Source: Cladophialophora immunda
Taxonomy: Eukaryota; Ascomycota; Eurotiomycetes; Chaetothyriales; Herpotrichiellaceae
Assembly (NCBI RefSeq): GCF_000835495.1
Contig: NW_015622541.1
Coordinates: forward strand, 5,704,001 to 5,768,000
Reading direction: 5' to 3'
DNA: 64,000 bases
This document shows, one piece after another, positions 33,457 through 44,133 of the stretch (position 1 is the stretch's first letter; every line of letters begins with the position of its first letter). The notes beneath the pieces were generated by a model. It ran no database searches. It had not been told where the DNA came from and saw only the letters and a list, made by a program, of their open reading frames with translations. A program made the translations under genes and the position numbers.

Positions 33457-35064
33457 TCAATCTTCGTCCTCATTTTCATCTTCCTCGTCCTCCTCAATAG
33501 GTTCCACAATCAGGTTCGCGCCTTTGCCGACCCTTGTGCCTATCGAACCTCCCTTTTCCAAATCAAACACTGTTCTGGGCATAGGCGAGACAAGTCGGAA
33601 CTTGTATTCATGCTCATACCCCTCTGGCTCCTCCACATCATAATCGTCCTCATCTTCCTCGCCTTGCTTCTCTGAATCTCGGGATTTGACCATCTCGTAG
33701 CATTCCACAAAGGCATACAGCTCTTCCATGTCGGCGTCCGCTCGAAATCTTCGAATTACTCGTTCCCCAGATGGCAAGCGAACGCTCACTCGAATGGCGT
33801 CCTTGAGCTCCGTGTCCGGTTCTCCCGGAAGCGACTGAGCACGCCATCTTTTCCACTGCTCCAAATCCCTCTTCCTCTTCTCCGCCAATCTTGCCTGTTC
33901 TTGAGCCTCCATTTCTGCTTTTCTTGCCGCTTCCTCCTCCTCCCGTCTGCGGCGTGCCCTCTCGCGATCCTGCGCCAACGACCTCTCGTAAGCCGAATCT
34001 TGCTCCATTCGTAGATTCTGGGTAGCCTGGCGTTCTGCCTGCTGGGCCCTCGCCGCAGTAAGCTGCGTCTGATGCGCGGTCATCGCCGAGGCTATCTTTG
34101 CAACCAATTCCGGTGCCGACGTAGGTCCTACGGCGCGCATGACAACTGTCATTGCCCCAGATGGGGATCCCGATCCTGGTTCCGAGCCCTGACATATCAG
34201 TGCCGCAAAGGGGAATTTGGTACACTGTAGACTGGCAGACACCTGGTAGGCTTCTGAATCTCGCACATCACCGCCCCAAAGTATCAGGTCAGAACGATGC
34301 GAGTCGAGGAATGATTTGAATTGCGGGGAGAGTAAGGTCTCTCGGATCCAGGTATTATTGTCGTCGTGACTAGGGGAGAGTAGGACCACAAGCATGAATT
34401 TGAGGTCCTTTTTGGCGGTGTCGAGGGTCAAGTTGAACCCGGACTCCGTAAAAGGCAAGAGAGGTGCAGATGATTCTCCATCGTGACCCTCGGTCCCATA
34501 CTCTTCACTGAATTCTCGTATAAATCTCCTTGCATTCTCGGCTGGCGGTAGAGCTCGCCTCTGAGTGCGTGACTGCGCCTGAGACTGGTAGAGTAGGCGA
34601 TGAAAGAGGCGCGAGAGAAATGTGGGAACAAGGAACCCAAATGGTGACAACACGGTTGTGAATACTCGGTACAGGATGTTCACCGGAGTGAATATTATGG
34701 AGAACAATGTCGAAGGACGGTAGACTGGTTCATTGACTGTCCCACTCGTGTCAACTCGTGTGACTACATCCTCGGGACTCACCCGGGTTGTCCTGGGAGA
34801 CGACTGAGTTGCGGCCAGAAGAGACTCATACTGCAAGTTTGTGGTTTGACGAGCGGAGGCAGTGGGCAGTTGTGACTGTGCTTCGGTGAGAGGATCGCTT
34901 GCGGGTTCTCCGTCAAAGAAGCGGGCCACAGCGATCTGAACGTTCCATTCGCATCGCTGTAGGAGCGGGATTGCGGCAATGGGGTCTTGATCGGTGACGG
35001 AGGTGTAGGTTTGTAGAGCTTCTTGTTGAGCCGCGGTCAGTTGTGAGATGTCGGGGGTCGACAT
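33457..35064 (-). CDS. ucp10: UBA-UAS-UBX protein of the FAF2/Ucp10 type (ER and lipid-droplet Cdc48 adaptor)
   Basis: A single-exon protein of 535 aa. The UBA domain occupies about 8-52 (CEWNVQIAVARFFDG at its end). A hydrophobic hairpin at about 118-154 (SIIFTPVNILYRVFTTVLSPFGFLVP) would insert into the ER or lipid-droplet monolayer. A thioredoxin-like UAS domain follows at about 200-345. An Arg/Glu-rich coiled coil at about 345-410 leads into the UBX domain (about 415-515: IRVSVRLPSGERVIRRF), which binds Cdc48/p97. The UBX domain carries an acidic insert before YEHEYKFRLVSPMPR, and the protein ends in an Asp/Glu tail. Family members extract or degrade ubiquitinated ER proteins. The Met at 35064 (MSTPDISQL) was chosen as start; an in-frame Met six codons upstream is less likely. 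Divergent from PAN3. Confidence 0.92.
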   Translation of the reverse strand: MSTPDISQLTAAQQEALQTYTSVTDQDPIAAIPLLQRCEWNVQIAVARFFDGEPASDPLTEAQSQLPTASARQTTNLQYESLLAATQSSPRTTRVSPEDVVTRVDTSGTVNEPVYRPSTLFSIIFTPVNILYRVFTTVLSPFGFLVPTFLSRLFHRLLYQSQAQSRTQRRALPPAENARRFIREFSEEYGTEGHDGESSAPLLPFTESGFNLTLDTAKKDLKFMLVVLLSPSHDDNNTWIRETLLSPQFKSFLDSHRSDLILWGGDVRDSEAYQVSASLQCTKFPFAALICQGSEPGSGSPSGAMTVVMRAVGPTSAPELVAKIASAMTAHQTQLTAARAQQAERQATQNLRMEQDSAYERSLAQDRERARRRREEEEAARKAEMEAQEQARLAEKRKRDLEQWKRWRAQSLPGEPDTELKDAIRVSVRLPSGERVIRRFRADADMEELYAFVECYEMVKSRDSEKQGEEDEDDYDVEEPEGYEHEYKFRLVSPMPRTVFDLEKGGSIGTRVGKGANLIVEPIEEDEEDENEDED

Positions 35065-35806
35065 GTTTTGAATCGAGATCAAGAGGCAGGGATATAGTCG
35101 CGGGGTTATGGCTTCGATCGACCAGACATGTCGAGTATGCTTCTTCCCTTCTCTTCAAGCCTTAGCTTCACCTATGGATCCTCTGCCTAGGGCAAGCCGT
35201 GGGGTCACTGCTGCGGTCAAACCACACCAGTTGTATATAGGTAGTGGGTAGGAGAGGCTAGATTGTAGCGGCCAAGGGATGGGGATTTGTGCGGTGATGG
35301 TAGACTTGTGCGGTATAAGGAGCAGTGCGTGCGAACCGCGGAGTGGAAAGGCGGATGTATGTAATCCGCTGGTTGGACCCTGTGTTGACTCGACGATCCC
35401 GCCGACCACGTCCCTCCATCTACCACCCTCGTATCACTTACTCTCTGCGAGACCAGACCCAATAAACCGCATTCCGGACAGAGCGCGGCTGCGCTCAAAC
35501 ATCCTTTGGTCACCCTTTTCCCGTTTCACTTCATTTCCTGGCTGGCGGCTGCGCCATTATCTTCGGTTGTCTACTTTGTCTTGATTTTGGATATCCCTGT
35601 CGTCATGTACATTCCCCTCGCTCGCGCCCCAACAATCAGAGGAACAGCCCCGGACATCTAGCCTGCCAAACGACCCGAGTCGAAATCGTGTCCCTTCTTC
35701 AAGCTCAATACTCGCGAACTCACGAAATGCCTCGATCCTGAGCGAAATCCGAAGACAAACCCCTAACTGATGGAGCAGCATGCTCAGCCGCAGTCAGTAA
35801 ACGATT
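35065..35806. promoter_or_regulatory. Divergent promoter region of the UBX gene (-) and PAN3 (+)
   Basis: A 742-bp spacer between start codons. The PAN3 side (about 35500-35800) probably includes its leader. No specific site was identified. Confidence 0.5.
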
Positions 35807-38213
35807 ATGGCCGCAGTGATCAAGAACAATGCAGAAGATACAAAGCAGGCAGCTTTGTCTCCTAGACTCAAAGGCCGGGGTATGTCGGATGTCATTTTGA
35901 GGCTTGTTGAGGGCAAGATGTGGAGTGCTGATCGATACCTGGACAGAAAATGCGAAGGATACTCTATGTCGGAACGTCACGATATACGGGAAATGTCGCT
36001 ATGAAGACAAAGGTATTCTCGACAGACGGGCGAGGCACATACAGCTAACCCGCTGCTCTAGGATGTGCCTTCAATCACACCATAGAGAAGTCTGCCTCTG
36101 ACGGAGGACAAAACGATAGGTACGACCGAATGGCCTTGCCTGTCCTGATCCCTAGGCACCATTTGCTGAGACTCGGGGAAGCAGCCAGTCGAAGAAGACA
36201 CTCAACGTCGACTCGCCGAGTTTCACTCCTTCTTTCCTGTCTCCCAATGGCGCCGCAGCTGCAGCTACCCCAGTCAAGAAATCAACGACTGGCATATCCC
36301 CGAAGGCAGCAAGTGCTGCCCCGTTCATGCCAAAAGCTATCATCTCCAGTGAGCAGATGTCCAGTTCCGCGGAATCAGACGACGCCGGTGGCTTACAACT
36401 CATGCCAGGATCGTCCAATGCTACTCCTCTCCGACAAGATGCCAAAACTCCAGATTGGGCTCTGCCTGATGTGCAAGAGTTTGTGCCCCGACGAGCTCAA
36501 GAACCTTCGCTGGTGAGTTCTCAGAGCAGAAATATTTTCGTCCGGTGCTTACAGATATTCTTAGACAAGCGAAAGCGATATTTCTGTCCCTCATTCTTTT
36601 GAGACATTTCAACCCAGCCATCCTCCAAATCCATATCTCGATCATAGTCTTAATGGTGCCGCTTTCTACCAAAATACGCCGGGTTTTCAGCAGCCCGTGA
36701 GCAGTTTCAAATAAAGACGGCGATGAGGACGCTAATACGCTGCCAGGTTCAATACCATCAATATGCGCCTATTGGGCACTATAACGCGGCTCTCACTCCA
36801 TACCAACGCACAGTGCATGACCTTTTTATCCCCAACGATCTTCGAGAGGAAATTCAGAAGAAATCCGCAGCAGCTCTTCAAATATTGCCCAGTACGCATT
36901 GTTGATTTCCGATGTAGGGTGCTGAGCTGATTTCGCTCTTCAGATTCGCAGCTACCAAGTCATATTGAGAGCTATCACTCTCTTGTCCCTCTCGATACAA
37001 CCCACAAAAGCTCAAACATATTCGGAGGTTATACTTCCTGGGTATATAAAGCCCAGTCAAGCGCCAATGGGCACTTCTTCGCCCTTCGAAGAATTGAGGG
37101 TATGACCTTGAACTTCACCACTTCTTCAAAATCGCCTTCGTCCAGGAGCTGACGTTTGCTCGTGCAGGCTTCCGACTAACAAACGAGCATGCAATCCGCG
37201 CTGGACAAGCTTGGAAAAATATCATAAGCGCCAACGTTGTCCGAATCGTCGACGTCTTCACAAATCGCGGCTTCGGCGACTCATCCCTCTTCATCGCTAC
37301 GGAATATCATCCTCTTTCAAAAACGCTTTTGGAACATCATCACCTTGGACATTCATTTAACCCCCGGCCGGCTCGCTCCTCTAACAAAGACCAAGTCAGT
37401 GAGCCTGCTCTATGGAGTTATGTGGTGCAAATAGCTTCTGCCCTGAAAACCATCCACAACTCCGGTCTAGCAGCTCGGGTCCTCGACCCAAGCAAAATCC
37501 TCGTCACAGGAAAGAACCGCATTCGCCTGAACGGTTGTGGCATCCTGGATGTAGTGCAGTATGACGCCAATACTCACACCCCTCTCGCCCAGGTCCAACG
37601 ACAAGACCTAGTTAATTTCGCCCTTGTCATCCTTGCTGTTGGCTCGGGATCATTCGATGCGGGTCAAAACTTCGCCCGCAGTATGGACACATTCAAACGC
37701 TATTTCAAGCCCGATCTCCAAAACGCCTTGGTGTGGTTATATTCTGCAATGCAAAACTCGGAGAAAACCATTGACGGATTCGTCACTCTCATCTCCAATC
37801 AAATGATCACCGCTTTTAATGCCGCCCTTCACACAGATGATGCTCTGTATTCTGAACTGTCTCGCGAGGTTGAGAATGCGCGCTTGGTACGCCTCATGGC
37901 CAAAATCAACTTCATCACTGAACGACCTGAGTATAATCATGACCAATCATGGAGCGAGAACGGGGAACGCTATTTCCTCAAGTTGTTCCGTGATTACGTC
38001 TTTCACCAGATTGATGCGCAGAATCGGCCCGTCGTGGATCTGGGCCACATCTTGACGTGTCTCAACAAATTAGACGCGGGTACGGAGGAGAAGGTCATGC
38101 TGGTCAGCAGGGACGAACAGAGCGTGTTTGTGGTGAGCTATCGCGAGCTGAAAAAGGGCATGGAGAGTGCATTTCAGGAATTGGTGGGAAAGAGGGGAGG
38201 ACCTTTGAGGTAG
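35807..38213 (+). CDS. PAN3: PAN2-PAN3 deadenylation complex subunit PAN3
   Basis: Eight exons (35807-35879, 35947-36012, 36062-36119, 36185-36512, 36565-36696, 36747-36891, 36944-37099, 37168-38213) give 667 aa; introns are 49-68 nt, all GT-AG and phase-consistent. PAN3 binds Pab1 and recruits the PAN2 nuclease to trim poly(A) tails. The N-terminus carries a CCCH zinc finger (CRNVTIYGKC...C-x3-H, about 33-53). A disordered Ser/Pro-rich segment with a conserved SPSFTPSF motif follows. The region from about 245 on begins with the pseudokinase (YTSWVYKAQ, then LRRIEG), which has a VVQIASALKTIH helix and NGCGILDVV where a real kinase has DFG. A coiled coil and the C-terminal knob (SENGERYFLKLFRDYVFHQ) end the protein. 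It is the most intron-rich gene in the window. Confidence 0.96.
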
Positions 38214-38821
38214 GTGAAGGGACGAAACGAGCTCAAAAGACGGATTGATGGTATCTAACCCGTTGAAGAAAATAATAAACGAAAGCTGGAATGCGACGGG
38301 TGATAAAACCCTTCGCTTGGACAACTGCGCATCTTCCAAGGTGAAAAGAAAGGGGATCTGTTACAAGGAAAGAGCAAGAGGACCGACACTCATTGCAGAA
38401 GTGATGGAACTTTGATATGGGAGAAGACGATTGTGATCTTGGGAGAGAAAGGCCAAAGATTAGGAAGGTAGCAGTGAGACATACAACACACAAAAAAATC
38501 ATAAATCTCCATTTGTCACTCTGCTGTTGAGCTCGATGAATAGCTCCCACTGCTTTCGACCAAATCCAGTCATGACCTCGGTCGGGGAATGCCCCCAGCG
38601 TCCCCACGTTTCACGGTCTTTGAGCGCAAACAACACATTCGAATCTGGTGTCGGAAACGTTTCGCGCGTCACGTTTGCTTGTTGAGCACAGGCAACCGAT
38701 GGCCTGGAGACCTCGGGCTGGGCGCCAAATCTCTGGTGAGAAAAATAGAGCAGGATAATGTGCGGTTCTCTGGAGTTCGAGTTCGTGGTTGCAGAAATCT
38801 GATTTTGGTGCTCTTCCAATA
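38214..38821. other. Convergent 3' region of PAN3 and LSM7
   Basis: A 608-bp spacer between stop codons. Open frames here are short and overlap the opposite-strand 3' ends. Confidence 0.55.
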
Positions 38822-39399
38822 TCACTCTTCTGGGGGTTGTTGAAAAGGATTCTCAATCTCCTCACTCCCGTCAAGCGGGGATATCAGGACGAGCAATGTG
38901 CCGCGGGCGACGACGAGCCCCAGCGGTCGAGTTGTCTCGTTCCCCTCGTCATCTGGAATCGTCGTCAGCGCCATCTGAATGCCTTCGCCATCGTTGTATG
39001 AGCAGATTGGGAGAGCGGACTCACCTCTCATGGTCTCTTTGACGTCATCTAACACCAGATTCATTAATTGATCGTAGCCTTTGAGCGTGCCGACAACTGG
39101 AACAATGGTCAGTTGAATCAGTAGCAGGAAAAATTCTTTGCTTGTTTCTTTTTGCTCCCGCCAAAGATCTCGGGGCTCACAGATGACGTACTTTCTCTTC
39201 CACCATTGAATTTCACATTGATTTGCTTCTCGACGTATTTGGCCAAGTCTAGGATGTTCTCCTTCTTGGGCTTTTCGTGCGGTTGGTTGGACTGTTGCGA
39301 AGAGGCGCCTGCACCACCACCTCGACCGCCTCCTCCGCCCCTTCCTCCTCTTCCGCCGCCCCCTCGGCCACCTCCACGAAAATGACCTCGCTCGGACAT
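38822..39399 (-). CDS. LSM7: U6 snRNA-associated Sm-like protein LSM7
   Basis: Three exons (39399-39192, 39096-39025, 38952-38822) with introns of 95 and 72 nt give 136 aa. LSM7 is part of the LSM2-8 ring on U6 snRNA and the LSM1-7 ring in mRNA decay. A Gly/Arg-rich N-terminus (about 5-35) precedes KPKKENILDLAKYVEKQINVKFNGGRE, the start of Sm motif 1. The second exon supplies VGTLKGYDQLMNLVLDDVKE. The third carries the DDEGNETTRPLGLVVARGT segment with the Sm2 motif and ends NPFQQPPEE. All exon joins are in phase, and the protein matches known LSM7 along its full length. The Arg-Gly stretch is longer than in yeast. It is divergent from the zinc-cluster gene across a 1.8-kb region. Confidence 0.95.
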
Positions 39400-41215
39400 T
39401 TTCTTCTGAGGGTGAACGACGTCTTATTGGTAGGACAGGGAAATGTGTGTCTTCCGCAAGAGATGGCTTTTCGAAGTAAGGGCGGAAGAACTCCCAAACC
39501 GTAACGAGTCTAGTGCGCAAATAGTCCGTCGGTGGTGGGAATGGGAATTTTATTTGGTTTGGAACCAGTCAGAAATGAGCAGGCCAAGCTGGGTTGTGTG
39601 AAAGGAACAGTCGGTGATTTGGAATGTCGCAAAGCCGAAGGTCGGCCTTGGAGGATGGTGGAGTGATGTGTGGGAGCTTGCAAGCCACGGTCAGCAAGGG
39701 CCAAAAGAGACGGGGGGGCATGTCGGGGCAGGTCAAGGACCAAGAGGGCGAGATGTGAATGGTGCGCTACGAGTTCCGCCGAAGCCTCTGGGACTGGGAG
39801 AGGATGCGGAATGGTTATTGGGCGGAGCGCCGCCCTTGGGCTCGCACGGATCTGGCCTCCACCTTACCCTGCACCACTTCTCGCAGTGCACCCCTCCATT
39901 CGTCACAAGCCGCCAATAGTGGTGCGGGATGCAAGGGAGGAGGTGGTGATTTTCAAGAGTGGGAGAGAAACAGAGAGCAGAAGACAGGACAAGGGAAATG
40001 AACAGAATGGCTCCTTTGAGGGGTGAAGGGTGAAGGGTGCAGTGGAAGTTGAGGTTGCAGTGTCCCCCTCCAGTCAGAAGGCGGGCTGCCGCTGGTTCTC
40101 TGCTCCCTGCTCCGTGCTCAGTGGGTGCTCACCCGACACCACCCAAGGTCCTTCCCGCCCATCGAGCCTTTGGGTATGGATGCTATTTGGTGCTTGAACC
40201 CCGCGCAACCACTAGAGTGCTGCCTCCTAGCTATTACCTGTAGCTGGTAGAAGCTGGTGAGCACCTCATACCCCCCAACATCACCCTGCCCCCTCCTCCC
40301 CTTTCTTCCTCCCTTCCAGGAAAGGTCAAGGCAGTGCAAAAAGAAACCCAAATGCTGCTGGTTGCCCCCATTTGTGCACCCTACGGCGTTCTGGCTCGAG
40401 TTCCAGTGCCGGTATTGCGCGTCCTTGTCCCGGTGGCTGCTGGCAGAACTCTCTCCCTGAAGATTCTCCTCCCCAGGTGCCTAGCCCCCCCAAGCTCCCA
40501 GCCCTCGTGCCGCTTGAAGAGGGGAAGTGATAAGCCCCGCGAGCGCCCGTCGATTCATTGCCTAGGCAGTTATTGGCGGCTGATGAGCCGGAAGGGCCTG
40601 TTGGCAACTGGTTGGTCGCCGCACCCGTGCTCCGTACCTCCCCTACCAACGAACCCGCTCCTTCGCCGCCCTCGGCCGCCCTCTTCGCCGTTTCCACCTT
40701 GGATAGGTCCTATTCCTCTCCTCTCCATCTCCTTCCCTCGCTCACACACAACCTCTTTTTTTCCCCTTCCTCTGTTCGGTCTCAGCAATTTGCTTTCCTT
40801 CGTTGTCAGTTATCTCGCCCCGTCGGTCGTATCCTGTGCCAGCTCCGCCCGAACGAATCCTGGGGATCCCACTTCACCTTACGGACCCCCAGGCCAGACC
40901 CAGACCACGTGCCGCAGCTTTCCCTCCTTCACTTCTTCCACCCTTTTTCCCTCCCACCTGCGCTCTCTCCTCTCCCGCGCTCTTCCCACTACCGTCGTTG
41001 ACCACGACTTGGGTCTCTCCTCCGCTCACGGCGCTGCAGCTTCAAGAATAGCTTTGCCCACCTTGGGCCAACTATTCGAGGCTGATCCCGCAACCCCTCC
41101 ACGGATCTCCGCCGCGCCCTTCTCGACTACACTTCCGAGAGCTACTTAGCTAAGCCCTCGCAGCCCGAGCGCACCTGAAGCGACTCGGGCGCCCTCCACC
41201 CTCTATGCCAGAGCA
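39400..41215. promoter_or_regulatory. Large divergent promoter region of LSM7 (-) and the zinc-cluster gene (+)
   Basis: This 1.8-kb region is strongly pyrimidine-rich on the plus strand from about 40650 to 41110, as in fungal leaders. A plus-strand frame of 271 codons (40334-41149) ends shortly before the zinc-cluster ATG in the same frame, but it is low in complexity and probably reflects composition. Confidence 0.55.
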
Positions 41216-43179
41216 ATGGAGCGTCAATCGCCCGCCACTATGACTTCCGAGCAATCTTCGTCTCTGAAGAGACCTCGCTCCCCGACTGAGCCCCATCCCC
41301 TCCCGGCAGCAAAGGTCCCCCGGACTGCTACGAACCACTTGCAGATCAACTACCTTGTCCGCCAGCACAAGGACACGATCCCCCTCGTCACGGTCAATGA
41401 CAAACTTCCCGAAATAGCTCGCCTGCTGGGGGAATACGATGGGGTTATACAACGCCATGAGAGCATGGCTGGTAACCTGGGAGCTTGTCCTGTCGGCCCC
41501 ATCCTCGTGAAGCGGTTCGAGAAAATGTTTGACGGGCCGCCCAAGATTCTCAAATCTCATGCAAAAGATGCCCATGTTACCTGGTTGGACGTGGTCGAGT
41601 TTGCCCAGAACAACCCCAAGCAATTCAACCTGGAAAGAACTCGCAATGGAGTGCGGGTCTGCCAGTTCTACACGAAGCAGTGTCGGGTCGAAATCTCGGA
41701 GGAGGACTTCGTCCTCATCGCTAGCGGTATGCCACAGAAACTTATCCCACCGCAGCCCATCCTCGAAGACGAAGAGAAGGAACTGGGCGTCATGGATCTC
41801 TTGGACCGCAATCTCGGCCAGGTCATCCAGCTGGCAGATCAAGGTACGTCGCCCAAGGCACGATAGTCCAGATCGATTGAAGCTAACTCTAACCAGTGTC
41901 TGGCCGAGCGCGACAACTGATTCACAAGATGAAAGGTCGGCGTACAGCAATATTGAGCCGGCGTGAGCAAGAGGCTGAGGCAAAACGACATGCGACAAGA
42001 AACGAAGCTCCGCCCATTTCGCCCGTGGACACGAACGGGGTTGGCAGCGCCCGCCCAATCAGGAGTATCGAGGTCTCTCAGTCGCCTCCGGTCGGATTCA
42101 CCGCGGTCAATTTGAGACAATCTGCGCCGGGGGAGTTAGATCTGCGGCGTCCATCTTCCACCAACGACGTTCTGCGGAGCAGTGCCGACGAGACTTATGG
42201 CTCGTCAAGCGCGGGAAATGTCACCATCATCAATGGCAAGTCGATCAAAGATGCATCTCCATCCCAGCGAGCCGAAATGATGAAGAACTTCTTGACACCA
42301 AGCGAGCGAGAAGCCGGTTTGACGGAAGATACTGTTCGGCGTTCTTCTCTGGGAGCTGGTACTACTCGAACGCAGGCGATGCAAGCGTCATCCGCAGAGA
42401 AACCGCGTTCCCGTTCGATCGAACTGGCCGCTGGAGGCGTGTCGACAGTGGCTATCCCGAATACCCCGGCCTCTTTGATGCCTCATATGAAGCCAGTCAC
42501 ACTGGATAGAGATGATGGCGGGCCTTTCAAGGCGGAGATGGTGCGACGAATGGACAACATGTGGAAAGGCGACCGGGTAATTCCTCCGTGCGATCGATGC
42601 CGAAGACTGCACATGGACTGTCTGAAGAACCTCACCGCGTGCATGGGCTGTACCAAGAAACATGCCAAATGTTCGTGGAAGGAGGTCAAGGCGGAAGAAT
42701 TGCAGCTGTCGGCACCCGAGTCCACCTCTCCCGACAGGGAAACGGCAGGGGGCGATTTAAGCAGGGACAGTGCACCGCCTCTTTCGGCGGAGTCCACAAT
42801 TGAGGCCATTCGTCAGGCAGATGAAATGCAGAGGTCTGCGAGCATTGCTCAAGCCTCTCTAGACCTGGCAGGTGAAAAGCCCTTCGGTGTAAAGGACGGT
42901 GGGTTACGGGAGACGCAGGCCGAGTCCACTGCAAAGCCGGAGGCGGTGCCATCGAGCGCTTCGACAGGACGATTTGACGTCCGGCCACCGCCGTTGGTGC
43001 AGCAGTTGCAGGATGCTGCAGACGAACGATCGCCCAGTGGGCCAAGTTCTTACCCACCAGCGTTCTCGCCCAGGGAGATGGACCGCGCGGACGACCATGA
43101 TGAGGACGACGAGGGCGATCGATTACAGGCGCTTGCTGCACGAGTCTACCGAAGCGCGTCTCAAAGTGGTCATCGCTAG
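41216..43179 (+). CDS. Fungal Zn(II)2Cys6 zinc-cluster protein with a central cluster
   Basis: Two exons (41216-41843 and 41897-43179) with a 53-nt intron give 636 aa. The binuclear cluster C441-x2-C444-x6-C451-x6-C458-x2-C461-x6-C468 follows the fungal C6 pattern exactly, with the basic RRLHM stretch in the first loop. Unusually, it lies in the middle of the protein. The N-terminal third (about 40-200: HLQINYLVRQHKDTIPLV, then ACPVGPILVKRFEKMFDGPP and VRVCQFYTKQCRVEISEEDFVLI) looks folded and conserved but matches no domain I can name. The rest is Ser/Pro/Glu-rich and probably disordered. No fungal_trans domain is visible after the cluster. Probably a nuclear DNA-binding regulator; the target is unknown. 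A start at MTSEQ (41240) is also possible. Confidence 0.87.
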
Positions 43180-44133
43180 AACTGGGCCCTGCACCTCGGC
43201 GGAAAAGCAAGGATCAAGGGCTCCAAGAGTTTGGAGCATCATGAACGGCGTTTTGGGTTTCAAGGAAAATGGTGCTTGTGGAAAAGAACGTTGGAGCAAA
43301 CTGGCAGTATTCTGGGTTCGACGGACATGGCGTCAGTCTGTCAGGAACATACCAGGCATCATGGGGCAGATTGAACAGTTCCATTCAGCATCGAGCGTTG
43401 GTTGTATTATCTCAATAGAGCTTCTTGACGGACTTCTGTGGTGTTTCTGGAGGACGTGATGTGACGGAATAGATTCCACAGCTGGGGAACCTGTACGATG
43501 GCATTGACGGGCGATGTACGAGGGCATTTTGTCAGCCTTTGGCAAACCGACGGCGACACGGGCCAGAGAAGTGCCGTCCAAGCTTCATCCTGTACAAAAA
43601 ATCACCTGCCCCTCGAGGGTGGGGAGTTGGAATTGGCCCATTGCCGATGCAGTATTCCATGGTGTATCCGACAGCTGCTCCACCACCATCATCTTTCTCG
43701 CCCTTCCTCTCCCGCACGCACTGCTCCCTGACCAATTACCGCATAAGCAATATGACTTTCTTACACAGGTGAGGTTCCTTTCGGTGGCCCGTCATTGCTT
43801 AGTTTTCGTCGTGGTTCCTGAGTCTCGAGCTGGAACTAGCCCTTCGGATACTCCCCCCATCCAGCAATTACCCCACGATACCGGGGGTGGAAACATGGGA
43901 GAAAAGAGCAAAGATTATTATATCACTTGCCTGGCGTCCACTGCGCTCGTTGTCTTCTTTTCCCAATCTTTTGTTTTTGGTTACCGTTCGCCATCTCCTT
44001 TGGCCTGAAGTTTTCTTTGCTCGAGAGCCCATCCACGACTCACACGCAACCGCCCCCCTCCCGGTACGATCCCTCTTCCTCCCCCGGACATCGCCAATCC
44101 CGACGACTACGACGAGCACCGGCGACGGCGACA
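43180..44133. other. Intergenic: 3' flank of the zinc-cluster gene and promoter of the dioxygenase
   Basis: Nearly 1 kb. The final 150 bp before the dioxygenase ATG is rich in C and T. No gene or repeat was recognised. Confidence 0.5.

Noticed and set aside
41150..42058. Minus-strand frame of 302 codons antisense to the zinc-cluster gene
   Set aside because: No domain, and it spans the exon-intron junction of the opposite-strand gene; a mirror of codon bias.
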